The notes below the pieces were generated by a model. That model saw only the letters and a list, made by a program, of their open reading frames with translations, was not told where the DNA came from and did not search any database. The position numbers and the translations under genes were made by a program. From positions 1 to 36,088 of the forward strand of contig SVQK01000015.1 in the NCBI GenBank assembly GCA_015065385.1: a stretch of DNA of 36,088 nucleotides. The letters run 5' to 3'. This document shows, piece by piece, positions 26,965 through 34,853 of the stretch. Origin of the DNA: Oscillospiraceae bacterium. GTDB lineage: Bacteria; Bacillota; Clostridia; Oscillospirales; CAG-272. The first letter of the stretch is position 1. The number at the start of each line of letters is the position of its first letter.

Positions 26965-29250
26965 TTATGCCGGAAGCATGACTTCCTCGTCGCGTCCGTT
27001 CACGGTGACGGTGAACGTCTTCCCCCGCGCGGCAGGCGTGACGGCATAGACCCTGTACTCCGCGACGGCTCCGTTTTCCCAGCGGCAGTCCACGGCGACG
27101 CCTCCCCGCGCGGCCAGTCCTTCGAAGGATCCCTTCTGCCAGTCCGGGGCGTCAGGGAGGGCCGGGAGCAGGACGATCTTCCCGCTCTGAGACTGGAGCA
27201 GCATTTCCGCAAAGGCGTTCGCGCCGCCGAAGTTCCCGTCGATCTGGAACGGCGGATGGGTGTCGAACATATTCGGCAGGGTCGATCTTCCGAGGAGCTT
27301 GTTCAGGTTGTCGAGGCAGGCGTTTCCGTCACCGAGCCGCGCGAAGAAGTTCGTGACCCATGCCCGGGACCAGCCCGTGTGGCCGCCTCCGTTTTCCAGC
27401 CTGCGGCGCAGGGTGACTTTCGCGGCTTCGAAGAGCTCCGGCGTGTTCTCGCGGGTGATATCCCCGGCGGGATGGAGGGCGAAGAGGTGGGAGACGTGGC
27501 GGTGGCCGGGCTCCGGTTCGTCAAAGTCCTCGCTCCACTCCATGATCTGCCCGTGCTTCCCGATCTTCACGGGGGAGAGCCTTGCGGCGACGGCATCCAG
27601 CTCCGCGGCGAAGTCCTCCTCCATCGAGAGCAGGCGCGCGGCCTCCGCGGTCGAGGTGAAGAGCATCCGGAGAATCTCGTTGTCCATGGTCGGACCGGCG
27701 CAGACGCTGAAAACTCCGTTCGGCGTGATAAAGCTGTTTTCGGGGGAGTTCGACGGGCAGGTGACGAGGTATCCGGTCCGGGGATCCTCCGTCAGATAGT
27801 CGAGGAAGAAGAGACACGCGCCGCGGAGAATGTCGAAGTTCTGACGCAGGATGTCGGGATCGCCGGAATAGCGGTACCGCTCGAGGATATGCTGGCAGCA
27901 CCACGCTCCGGCGCACATGAACGAGCCCCACGACGCGCCTTCTCCGGGAGCGGTGAATCCCCACGGATTGGTGACGGTGTGCGCGACCCAGCCCCGCGCT
28001 CCGCCGTACTGGATCTCGGCGGTCCGGCGTCCGTGGACGGACAGGAAGCGGATGTAGCCGAGGAGGGAATCGGTCAGCTCCGGCATGCGGCAGGTCTCGG
28101 CCAGCCAGTAGTTCATTTGCAGATTGATGTTGATGTGGTAGTCCGCGGACCAGATCGTGTCGAAATCCGGGGACCAGACGCCCTGCAGATTGGCGGGCAG
28201 GCGGCAGTTCCACGACGAGGACGCGAGCAGATACCGCCCGAAGGTGAAGTAGGTGAGAAGAAGATCCGTATCGCTACCGCCGTCCCGCATGCGCGCGATC
28301 CGTTCGTCGGTGGGCAGGGAGGCGAGGGCGGGATCGGAGGGCGAAAGGTTCAGCTTCACGCGGCCGATGAGAGAGGAGAGGATGGCCGCGCTTTTTTCGA
28401 GCAGTCCGTCGAAGCAGGAGGCGGCGTTCTTCTCCGCCGTTTCTTCCGCCTTTTTGAGTGCGGGCGCGGGATCGTTCGAGGGGATCGGCGTGCCGTCAAG
28501 TCCCGGTTTGACATAGGTGGTGCGCACGTCCGCCGAGATCCGGACGCGGGTCACGCCCGAGAGCACGATCCCGTCTTCACCTGCGGAAACGGTCCCGCCG
28601 TCGGCCTTGACGGAGGCGAACACGGCGAAGGCTTGGGATTCCGGGAAGGACTTCGTGTAGACAAGGCGGTCCGGCTGATACCGCGCGGCGTCGTCCGAGC
28701 CGTCGTTCCTTTGGAAGCGGATTCTGGCCGAGAAGGGGGCGGAGGCTTTGTATTCGGCCTCGATCCCGTTCGCCTGCGGATCAAAGGAGGCAAACACCCG
28801 GGCTTCGAAGGCGCGGTCCCCGTCCTTCCACGAGGCGGAGGCGAGCCCGGTTTCGAGATTCAGGGAGCGGCGGTAATCCCGGGCTTCTCCCTTCCGGTCG
28901 GTGAATTCCACAAGGATCTCCCCGGCGTTCTGGAAGGATCCGTACCGGTAGCCCATGCCGTGCCCGGAGTGGCTTCCGTCGCCCCGGCAGACCATGTATT
29001 TCTGGGTCAGCCTCTGTCCCTCCGCGTAGTCGCCGGAGAAAATCGCGGCGCGGATCTCGGGCAGGTGCGCGGCGCATTCCGGATTGTCGGCGTCCGGGTC
29101 GAACCGCCCGTCCCAGAGGGTCTCTTCGTTCAGCTGGAGCATATCCGTTTCGGGAGAGCCCCAGACCGTGACGCCCAGCCTGCCGTTTCCGAGCGGAAGG
29201 GCTTCGTCCCACTTCCGGGCGGGATGCGTATAGAAAAGCTCGTTGTTCAT
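26965..29250 (-). CDS. GH95-family alpha-L-fucosidase, intracellular
   Basis: A 761-residue glycoside hydrolase of family 95, which releases alpha-1,2-linked L-fucose by inversion (some members act on L-galactose). The N-terminal beta domain starts [21 protein letters not shown], typical of the family. The (alpha/alpha)6 barrel has the [14 protein letters not shown] segment, [15 protein letters not shown], a conserved acidic patch [11 protein letters not shown] followed by [24 protein letters not shown], and [15 protein letters not shown] near the C-terminus. No signal peptide is present, so it should act on imported oligosaccharides. The ATG at 29250 has GAGGTG seven bases upstream. It has its own promoter. 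An isomerase-like gene at the right end may belong to the same pathway. Confidence 0.93.
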   Translation of the reverse strand: MNNELFYTHPARKWDEALPLGNGRLGVTVWGSPETDMLQLNEETLWDGRFDPDADNPECAAHLPEIRAAIFSGDYAEGQRLTQKYMVCRGDGSHSGHGMGYRYGSFQNAGEILVEFTDRKGEARDYRRSLNLETGLASASWKDGDRAFEARVFASFDPQANGIEAEYKASAPFSARIRFQRNDGSDDAARYQPDRLVYTKSFPESQAFAVFASVKADGGTVSAGEDGIVLSGVTRVRISADVRTTYVKPGLDGTPIPSNDPAPALKKAEETAEKNAASCFDGLLEKSAAILSSLIGRVKLNLSPSDPALASLPTDERIARMRDGGSDTDLLLTYFTFGRYLLASSSWNCRLPANLQGVWSPDFDTIWSADYHININLQMNYWLAETCRMPELTDSLLGYIRFLSVHGRRTAEIQYGGARGWVAHTVTNPWGFTAPGEGASWGSFMCAGAWCCQHILERYRYSGDPDILRQNFDILRGACLFFLDYLTEDPRTGYLVTCPSNSPENSFITPNGVFSVCAGPTMDNEILRMLFTSTAEAARLLSMEEDFAAELDAVAARLSPVKIGKHGQIMEWSEDFDEPEPGHRHVSHLFALHPAGDITRENTPELFEAAKVTLRRRLENGGGHTGWSRAWVTNFFARLGDGNACLDNLNKLLGRSTLPNMFDTHPPFQIDGNFGGANAFAEMLLQSQSGKIVLLPALPDAPDWQKGSFEGLAARGGVAVDCRWENGAVAEYRVYAVTPAARGKTFTVTVNGRDEEVMLPA

Positions 29251-29283
29251 GTTTTGGCACCTCGTGACAAAATTCCATCCTGT

Positions 29284-29312
29284 ATTATACCACAACCGGA
29301 GCCGGATTGCAA
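29284..29312 (-). promoter_or_regulatory. Promoter of the GH95 gene
   Basis: On the minus strand the -35 TTGCAA (29307-29312), a 17-nt spacer and a perfect -10 TATAAT (29284-29289) with extended TGG. The start near 29277 gives a leader of about 27 nt. No obvious operator is seen. Confidence 0.87.
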
Positions 29313-29331
29313 CAAGGCTGTTCAAACGGGC

Positions 29332-29354
29332 AAAAAAGGACCGCGGCGCGGTCC
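29332..29354 (-). terminator. Terminator of the aminopeptidase C gene
   Basis: GGACCGC and GCGGTCC (within 29338-29354) pair around a three-base loop, and the minus-strand transcript then reads six T (29332-29337). It separates the peptidase unit from the fucosidase promoter. Confidence 0.88.
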
Positions 29355-29414
29355 GGATATGGATGCGCGCCGCGGAAAGGATATTCTCCTGTCCGGGAAG
29401 TCGTCCGCCGCGGG

Positions 29415-30752
29415 TCAGTCCGCAAGGGAGCCCATCGGATCCCACGGCTCCAGCTCGATCAGATCCTGATCCAGCAGGGAGACCTTGTCGCCGAGGTACT
29501 TTTTGTTGACCACGGCCTGGAAGACATAGGCGTCGAACCACGCGTCGGAGGCCATGTGATAACCGCCGTGCGCTCCGCCGTCGCCCCAGCTGTTTTCGAT
29601 CTTCCAGCGGTTCGGGCAGCCGTTCTCGTCGATGTTGACGCCGGTCAGGCACATCGCGTGGTTCATCGCGCTGACGTGGTAGTCGAGCATGTCGGCCTTG
29701 GACATCGCGGTGTCGAATCCGGTGATCAGGTCCTCGTTGAACTGCTCGTTGTCCCAGCAGGCGCGCTCGCCGTCGGAGAACTTGCCGCAGTCGGAGCCGA
29801 ACCAGACGATCTCGCCGTCCTTGATCTGCTCCGCGACCAGCTTCTTGAATTCGCCGAGCTCGAGGTTCAGGTGCTTCACCGGCGCGCCGCCCACGACGTT
29901 GCCGAGGTACTGAACGGTGTAGAGCTTGTCGAAGGGCTTGTCCGCCGTCGGGGCGTGGACGATGGAGACGTAGTCGTCGAGATAATTGCCGATGTACTTT
30001 TCGCGGAAGGCGTTCGGGGTCAGGCCCTTTTCCACGATCACGTTCTTGTCCTTGTCCTGATATTCGAAGTCGAATTCGGTCGGGGGAACGTCGTAGCAGG
30101 CGCAGAGGAAGGAGTAGGTCTTCTCGAGGATCTCGGTGCGGAGCGCGGCCAGCTCGTCGCACTTGCCCTCGGCGGCCAGACGGCGGATCGTGGAGGTTTT
30201 CGCGCGGAGGTAGTTGTTGATGTGGCGGTTGAGGGCGCCGGTGTTCGAGGACTGGAAGGTCTCGGGATAGACGGACTTCGGGACGATGCCGTACTTCTTC
30301 ACGATGGCTGTGAACATATCCCACTGGCCGCCGTCGTGCACGCCCGTTTCGACGATATAGTCCACCACGCGGGAGTTCGAGGGTTCGCACGCGGTGTCGG
30401 CGATGGCTTCGATGTAGTAGTTGACGCGCTCGAACTTGTCCCAGAAGGCAAGCCAGGACTGGGAGAGCTCGAACTGCTCCACGTTCAGCTTCTTGCCGAT
30501 GATCTCGCGCAGAACGTTCGTCGCGGCGAAGAGCCAGCAGCGGCCCGAGGACTTCTGGTTGGTCGCGCTCATGGTCTTCACTTCGTGGTTGAAGTAGAAC
30601 TGCATCTTTTTCGCCTTTTCGGTGACAAACGCCATGGAACCCATGTTGTTCTTGGCGAATACGGGCTTCATCGCCTGTCTGACGGCGTCGTTTGCGTGGA
30701 ATTCACCGAAGCTTTTCAGTTCGCAGCAGCTGATGGGGGTTGCGTTTTTCAT
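29415..30752 (-). CDS. pepC: Aminopeptidase C / bleomycin hydrolase (C1B cysteine peptidase)
   Basis: A 445-residue papain-fold cytosolic peptidase. The oxyanion Gln66 and nucleophile Cys72 lie in [12 protein letters not shown]; the catalytic His is in NHAMCLTGV and the Asn in KIENSWGD. The length and the long insertions match PepC/bleomycin hydrolase, a hexameric aminopeptidase whose C-terminus enters the active site. It trims peptides in the cytosol. The start has AAAGGAG upstream. It lies 39 bp after a small membrane-protein gene on the same strand without a visible promoter, so it is likely the last gene of the sugar kinase-ruvX run. A strong terminator follows. Confidence 0.95.
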   Translation of the reverse strand: MKNATPISCCELKSFGEFHANDAVRQAMKPVFAKNNMGSMAFVTEKAKKMQFYFNHEVKTMSATNQKSSGRCWLFAATNVLREIIGKKLNVEQFELSQSWLAFWDKFERVNYYIEAIADTACEPSNSRVVDYIVETGVHDGGQWDMFTAIVKKYGIVPKSVYPETFQSSNTGALNRHINNYLRAKTSTIRRLAAEGKCDELAALRTEILEKTYSFLCACYDVPPTEFDFEYQDKDKNVIVEKGLTPNAFREKYIGNYLDDYVSIVHAPTADKPFDKLYTVQYLGNVVGGAPVKHLNLELGEFKKLVAEQIKDGEIVWFGSDCGKFSDGERACWDNEQFNEDLITGFDTAMSKADMLDYHVSAMNHAMCLTGVNIDENGCPNRWKIENSWGDGGAHGGYHMASDAWFDAYVFQAVVNKKYLGDKVSLLDQDLIELEPWDPMGSLAD

Positions 30753-30791
30753 GTGGATAAACTCCTTTCGGAAATTGAGACAGAAGAAAGT

Positions 30792-31172
30792 CTAACCGCG
30801 CCTGTACACCGTCTCGACCACGCCTTCGTCGTAGGCGAGGGAGGAGAGGACGACGCGGCGGGACATGAGATCGACGTACAAAAGCTCGCTGCTCCGGAAC
30901 GGATAGACGTCCGAGAACGGCGTGACGATCCGCATCCGGAAGAATCCGAGCGGCCCGGAACCGGAAAAGTCCGGGATGAGCAGAATGAACGAGCGGAAGT
31001 CGAGCTCTCCGTCGGAAAACCGGCAGCTCATGACCGGCCCGACGATGCGCACGGTGTCCGGCTCGCCTGTGTCCGTTTCGACATACCGCCCGCTCGCCAG
31101 CGCCATGACCGTGACGATCAGCGCGGCGAGGACGGACAGGAGAATCAGGACGGACTTGCCTGCGCGTTTCAT
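30792..31172 (-). CDS. Small membrane-anchored protein, unknown function
   Basis: A 126-residue protein with an N-terminal transmembrane helix (SVLILLSVLAALIVTVMALA, about 7-26) or uncleaved signal sequence, followed by a beta-rich domain of about 90 residues (GPVMSCRFSDGELDFRSFILL, ELLYVDLMSRRVVLSSLAY). I do not recognise the family. The ATG at 31172 is preceded by GGAGGTGAT, a near-perfect ribosome site, which decides the start against longer readings that run into the ruvX repeat. It lies between the duplicated ruvX tail and pepC, in the same direction. Confidence 0.75.
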   Translation of the reverse strand: MKRAGKSVLILLSVLAALIVTVMALASGRYVETDTGEPDTVRIVGPVMSCRFSDGELDFRSFILLIPDFSGSGPLGFFRMRIVTPFSDVYPFRSSELLYVDLMSRRVVLSSLAYDEGVVETVYRRG

Positions 31173-31198
31173 GGAATCACCTCCGCCGGGTGTGATGT

Positions 31199-31255
31199 TT
31201 ACGGCTGAATCCCCTTGTTCCGCCGGAGGGTGAGGTAGTCCTCCAGGATCAGGCG
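31199..31255 (-). repeat. Second copy of the 3' end of ruvX (fragment)
   Basis: This 57-bp stretch repeats the last 18 codons plus stop of ruvX (31285-31341), starting 86 bp downstream of the first copy's end. It differs at five of 57 positions, all at synonymous third or first (Leu) codon positions, so both encode the same peptide ending NKGIQP-stop. No start codon, ribosome site or upstream coding sequence accompanies it. It is a remnant or an assembly artefact, not a gene. Confidence 0.85.
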
Positions 31256-31284
31256 GCTTGATGCGGCGGACGATTTGGGGAGCG

Positions 31285-31341
31285 TTACGGCTGAATTCCT
31301 TTGTTCCGCCGGAGGGTGAGGTAGTCTTCAAGGATCAAGCG
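31285..31341 (-). repeat. Matching repeat copy within the ruvX 3' end
   Basis: This is the partner of the repeat at 31199-31255 and forms the true C-terminal end of ruvX. Similarity fades directly upstream of the Arg codon of the R-L-I-L-E-D segment. Confidence 0.85.
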
Positions 31342-31713
31342 GGCAGACAGGGCGTCCACCGTGGCCTTGCGTTTTTTGCCCCGGACGTTGTTTTCGGAGA
31401 GGATCCGGTGGGCGGAGACGGTCGTGAGCCGCTCGTCGTAGAGCTCCGTCGGGATCCCGGTCAGCTCGGCCAGCTCTCTGGCGAAGGCTTGGCATTTTTC
31501 GCTCCGCGGTCCCGCCGTGCCGTTCATGTTGACGGGATTGCCCACCACGACCAGCTCCGCGCGAAGCTCCGAGACCTTTTCCCCGACGGCGGCGAGGGCC
31601 TTTTTGTAGCTGTCCGCCTTGACGCATCCGGCCTCGGACGCCATCATTTCGTATTTGTCGCAGACGGCGATCCCGGTGCGCGCGTCTCCGAAATCGATGC
31701 CGACGATGATCAT
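31285..31713 (-). CDS. ruvX: RuvX/YqgF-type Holliday junction resolvase homologue
   Basis: A 142-residue RNase-H-fold protein. It has the first-strand IVGIDFGDARTGIAVCD with its catalytic Asp, VVVGNPVNMNGTAGPRSEKC in the middle, YDERLTTVSAHRIL with the second acidic site, and a C-terminal VDALSARLILEDYL. Homologues mature the 5' end of 16S rRNA and/or cleave branched DNA; the exact role differs by species. The start codon overlaps the stop of the sugar kinase gene (ATGA), so expression is coupled. A near-identical copy of its last 57 bp lies downstream. Confidence 0.92.
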   Translation of the reverse strand: MIIVGIDFGDARTGIAVCDKYEMMASEAGCVKADSYKKALAAVGEKVSELRAELVVVGNPVNMNGTAGPRSEKCQAFARELAELTGIPTELYDERLTTVSAHRILSENNVRGKKRKATVDALSARLILEDYLTLRRNKGIQP

Positions 31714-32720
31714 GCGTCCTCCGACCCTTCTGCCCCTTCCGCGGAGACGTCGGTCACCGCGCTGGCGTCTTCCTCCCCGTTTTCGGCGGCGACCTTGTTC
31801 CGCGCGTAGGCGATCACCTCGTCGAGCGTCGGGATGGAGGTGGACGCGCCAGGACGGGTCACGGAGAGAGCGGCCGCGCAGGTGGCGTACTTGACCGCGG
31901 AGACAATGTTCGCGTTCTGCAGATAGACGTAGGTCATGACGGCGGAGAACACGTCCCCGGCGGCGGTGGTGTCCACGGCCTTCACCTTTTCGGCGGGAAC
32001 GGTCCAGTACTCCGATCCGTCGTAGATGAAGGATCCGCGCTCGCCGAGCTTGAGGACGATGAACTTCGCATTCACAAGTGTCGAGAGCTTGACCGCGGCT
32101 CTGAGACAGCTGTCCTCGTTCGACGGGGAGATGCCCGTGAAGATCCGGCATTCGTTCTCGTTGGGGGAGAAGATCTCGATCCGCCCGAGTTTTTCGAGCG
32201 GGAAGTCCATCCGCGCCGGTCCCGCGTCGATGAAGACCGGGATCCCCGCTTCGTTGGCCCGGCGGCAGGCTTCGATCACCGCGTCGTCCGGGATCTCGAG
32301 CTGGAGGTACAGCGCGTCCGGATAGCAGGTGAAGCCCGCCTCGATGTCCTCTTCGGTCATGGTCATGTTCGCGCCGGGATAGACGATGATGCGGTTTTTG
32401 CCGTTTTCTTCCACCAGAATGGAGGCGAGGCCGGTGGGGACGTCGGGATCCTCCCGGATGTAGCGGGTGTCGATCCCCTCCCGCTGATACATCGAGACGA
32501 GCCGCTTGGCGTTGGCGTCGCGTCCGACCCGGCAGGCGAAAACGGTGTCCGCTCCGAAGCGGGCAAACGTGATGGCGGAGTTGGCCCCCTTGCCGCCCGG
32601 GACGTAGGAATAGCTTTCACCGGTTTCCACCACGGTTTCGCCGGAATAGGGCACCCGGCGCATCCGCTGCACGAAGTCGATGTTGGCGGAGGAGACGACT
32701 AAGATCCTGGCTTTTTTCAT
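31710..32720 (-). CDS. Ribokinase-family (PfkB) sugar kinase
   Basis: A 336-residue PfkB-fold kinase most like ribokinase. The N-terminal signature is PGGKGANSAITFARFG; the anion hole and catalytic Asp lie in VDTTAAGDVFSA near residue 243; FSPNENECRIFTG precedes it. It phosphorylates a sugar such as ribose with ATP. The last ~25 residues are acidic and Ala/Ser-rich, beyond the usual end of the family. The ATG at 32720 is chosen by fit to the family; a TTG at 32732 is also possible, and the ribosome site (AGAGG) is not well spaced for either. A promoter lies upstream, and the gene overlaps ruvX by three bases. No ribose transporter is next to it. Confidence 0.88.
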   Translation of the reverse strand: MKKARILVVSSANIDFVQRMRRVPYSGETVVETGESYSYVPGGKGANSAITFARFGADTVFACRVGRDANAKRLVSMYQREGIDTRYIREDPDVPTGLASILVEENGKNRIIVYPGANMTMTEEDIEAGFTCYPDALYLQLEIPDDAVIEACRRANEAGIPVFIDAGPARMDFPLEKLGRIEIFSPNENECRIFTGISPSNEDSCLRAAVKLSTLVNAKFIVLKLGERGSFIYDGSEYWTVPAEKVKAVDTTAAGDVFSAVMTYVYLQNANIVSAVKYATCAAALSVTRPGASTSIPTLDEVIAYARNKVAAENGEEDASAVTDVSAEGAEGSEDA

Positions 32721-32761
32721 AGGACACCCCAAGTTCCTCTCTGATCGGTTTATTCAAAGCT

Positions 32762-32790
32762 ATTATACCGCACATGAACCGCAAAATCAA
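32762..32790 (-). promoter_or_regulatory. Promoter of the sugar kinase-ruvX run
   Basis: On the minus strand the -35 TTGATT (32785-32790), a 17-nt spacer and a perfect -10 TATAAT (32762-32767). It is divergent to the CPBP promoter about 100 bp away. Unlike most promoters here it lacks TG before the -10. Confidence 0.83.
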
Positions 32791-32865
32791 CGGGTTTGAG
32801 CCGCTTTCGGACAAAATTTGTCGGCGGACGGCGCAAATCCGTCCCCGCCCGTGCCGGGTTTGCTC

Positions 32866-32894
32866 TTGTAATTGCCGCCGGATTCTGCTATAAT
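32866..32894 (+). promoter_or_regulatory. Promoter of the CPBP-tadA run
   Basis: The -35 TTGTAA (32866-32871), a 17-nt spacer and a perfect -10 TATAAT (32889-32894) with extended TGC. The start near 32901 leaves about 47 nt before the ATG. Confidence 0.85.
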
Positions 32895-32947
32895 GATCAT
32901 AGTCGGACAAAGAACGCCGGAGCGCGGACGGAAGGAGGGATCGGCGG

Positions 32948-33772
32948 ATGGAAAAAAACAACGTGAACCGGATTTTGCACACCATGACGCCCTTTCTCGC
33001 GCTGATCCTCACGGAGCGGCTTCTATTGATGCTCGCAAGGCGGCTTTTTTCCGAGGTCGGGGACGCGCTCGGACTCGGGATCTTCCTCCTTGCCGCCGCC
33101 TTCGCGCTCTTTCTGTTCCGCGCCGTCCGGTATCCGGAGGAGGGGGAGACCGATCCCGTGCCGGATCTCATCCGGAAGCGCGCGGGCCGGTGTCTGCTCC
33201 ATCTGGCGGCGGCGGTCGCGGCTTTGGTGACGCTGATGTTTGTGGTGGCCGCGTATATGAACGGGGAATCCGCCTACTCCGACACCGCGTCCGTGGCGGG
33301 CGACATGCCGTCCCTCTCGCCGCTCTCCGTGCTGTCCCTGCTGCTCATCCATCCCGTCGCCGAGGAATACCTGTTCCGCCGGTGCTTTTACGGGGAACTG
33401 CGCCGGATGAATCCCGTCTTCGGGTGCATGGCGCAGGCCGTGATGTTCGCCATCATGCACGAGACGGTGGACGGCATGCTGTACGCGCTGGCGGCGGGCG
33501 TGATCCTCGGGATCCTCGCGGAGGAGACGGGCAGGCTCTGGCCCTGCGTCGCCGCGCACATGCTGGTGAACGCCCGATCCCTGATTTCGGTCACTGTGTT
33601 CGCCGAACGGGGAGGAGTGCGCTACGCCATGGACAGCGGGATCCTGACGCTCGGAGCCGTGGCCTTCGTCATTCTGGCCGCCACGAGAGCCCGGTCCGCG
33701 TCCGCGGCGGAACGTCAGGCCGAACGGGCGAAACGGGCGGAATCCCGGAAGAAACAGGAGGCGGGGACATGA
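32948..33772 (+). CDS. CPBP family intramembrane glutamic endopeptidase
   Basis: A 274-residue polytopic membrane protein (Abi/CAAX-protease-like, CPBP). The conserved motifs are EEYLFRR (Glu-Glu plus Arg), FAIMHE with the first His, and HMLVN with the second His, all in C-terminal helices, as in Rce1-type proteases. Members process prenylated or secreted peptides or modulate signalling; the substrate here is unknown. The last ~40 residues are Ala/Arg/Glu-rich and probably a cytosolic helix. GGAAGGAGGG upstream supports the start. Its stop overlaps the tadA start (ATGA). Confidence 0.9.
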   Translation: MEKNNVNRILHTMTPFLALILTERLLLMLARRLFSEVGDALGLGIFLLAAAFALFLFRAVRYPEEGETDPVPDLIRKRAGRCLLHLAAAVAALVTLMFVVAAYMNGESAYSDTASVAGDMPSLSPLSVLSLLLIHPVAEEYLFRRCFYGELRRMNPVFGCMAQAVMFAIMHETVDGMLYALAAGVILGILAEETGRLWPCVAAHMLVNARSLISVTVFAERGGVRYAMDSGILTLGAVAFVILAATRARSASAAERQAERAKRAESRKKQEAGT

Positions 33773-34335
33773 CGGCGGGACTGTTTTCAGCCCCCCTGGC
33801 AGCGCGGGAGGAAAAGATCCGCCGGATCCTTCTGCCGTGGTCTGCGTATTCCGGTATAGATCCCGCGGAGCGCGACCGCTTCTTTATGGACGCTGCTATC
33901 GCTCTGGCAAAAGTCGCGGCGGAGGAGGGCGAGGTTCCCGTCGGCTGCGTGATCGCGCGGGAGGATCGGATCGTCTCGGGGGAATACAACGGGCGGGAAG
34001 GCTTAAAAAACGCCCTCTGGCACGCCGAGACCGCCGCCATTGACCGGGCCTGTCTCGCTCTCGGCGGATGGAGGCTGCCCGGATGTACGCTCTATGTGAC
34101 GCTCGAGCCATGCCCGATGTGCGCCGGAGCGATCTGGAACGCGCGGATCCCCCGGGTGGCGATCGGGGCGAAGGACGCGCGGGCGGGGGCGATGGGCTCT
34201 CTGCTCAACCTGGCGTCCTATCCCCTGAACCCGAAGCCCGAGGTCACCTTCGGCGTCCGGGAGGCGGAATGCCGGGAGCTTTTACGGGCGTTTTTCCGAA
34301 AGAAACGAAACGGAACGGCTGAGAAAGGAGACTGA
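33769..34335 (+). CDS. tadA: tRNA-specific adenosine deaminase, with N-terminal extension
   Basis: A 188-residue zinc deaminase that converts the wobble adenosine of tRNA-Arg(ACG) to inosine. The zinc and catalytic residues are in H-A-E-T-A and P-C-P-M-C-A-G-A-I; the GSLLNL segment is also typical of TadA. The first ~38 residues before FFMDAAIALAKVA are not usual for the family. The start at 33769 is nevertheless favoured by the four-base overlap with the CPBP stop and a nearby GGAGG; no ribosome site precedes the internal ATG at about 33887. Confidence 0.93.
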   Translation: MTAGLFSAPLAAREEKIRRILLPWSAYSGIDPAERDRFFMDAAIALAKVAAEEGEVPVGCVIAREDRIVSGEYNGREGLKNALWHAETAAIDRACLALGGWRLPGCTLYVTLEPCPMCAGAIWNARIPRVAIGAKDARAGAMGSLLNLASYPLNPKPEVTFGVREAECRELLRAFFRKKRNGTAEKGD

Positions 34336-34336
34336 C

Positions 34337-34819
34337 ATGCGTTTGTCAAAGAGGATCCCGTGTTTTCTGATGCCTCCCCTGTGCGCGGCCGTCTATCTTC
34401 TGCTGGACCGGACCGGCTTGTTTTTCCGGATCTATATCGCCCTGTTCGGCTGGGATGAGGTGGGTCCGAGCCTGTCGATCCTCTGTTTCCCCATTCTGGC
34501 CTTTCTGTGCGGCATCCTTCCGGCGATTCTTCTGACCGGGCGGGACCGTTCCGTGTGGACCGCGTGGGCCGCGCTGTTTTTTGCCGGATTTTTCGCGTAT
34601 GAGTTCCTTGCCGTTTTCAAATGGGACAGCGTGCTGTATGACTTTCCCTTCTTCGCGGTTCTCTGGGTCATAACGGTTCTCTTCGCCGTTCTCTTCCACC
34701 TTATCCCGTCGTGGATCGCCTCCGCCGTCCGGGCGATTCTGACGAAACGAAGGAGCCGCAGAAACGCTTTTTCCTCTACCCCCTTGCAAATCCCGCCGGA
34801 TGATGGTATAATCAGTTGA
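34337..34819 (+). CDS. Small integral membrane protein, unknown function
   Basis: A 160-residue protein with about four hydrophobic segments (MPPLCAAVYLLLD; LSILCFPILAFLCGILPAILL; AWAALFFAGFFAYEFLAV; FFAVLWVITVLFAVLFHLI) and a basic, polar C-terminal tail. I do not recognise the family. GAAAGGAG just upstream gives a good start, two bases after the tadA stop, so it belongs to the CPBP-tadA run. The end of the reading frame contains the promoter of the next gene, so the last ~12 codons may be under double constraint. Confidence 0.75.
   Translation: MRLSKRIPCFLMPPLCAAVYLLLDRTGLFFRIYIALFGWDEVGPSLSILCFPILAFLCGILPAILLTGRDRSVWTAWAALFFAGFFAYEFLAVFKWDSVLYDFPFFAVLWVITVLFAVLFHLIPSWIASAVRAILTKRRSRRNAFSSTPLQIPPDDGIIS
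34784..34812 (+). promoter_or_regulatory. Promoter of the isomerase-like gene
   Basis: The -35 TTGCAA (34784-34789), a 17-nt spacer and a perfect -10 TATAAT (34807-34812) with extended TGG, lying inside the 3' end of the preceding gene. The start near 34819 gives a leader of about 35 nt. Confidence 0.86.
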
Positions 34820-34853
34820 AAACCGTTTTCATTTCAAAATAAAGGAGATTCCC

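Noticed and set aside
31199..31331. Longer start for the small membrane protein reading through the ruvX repeat
   Set aside because: GGAGGTGAT immediately before the ATG at 31172 decides the start; the upstream extension is out of frame with ruvX and has no ribosome site.
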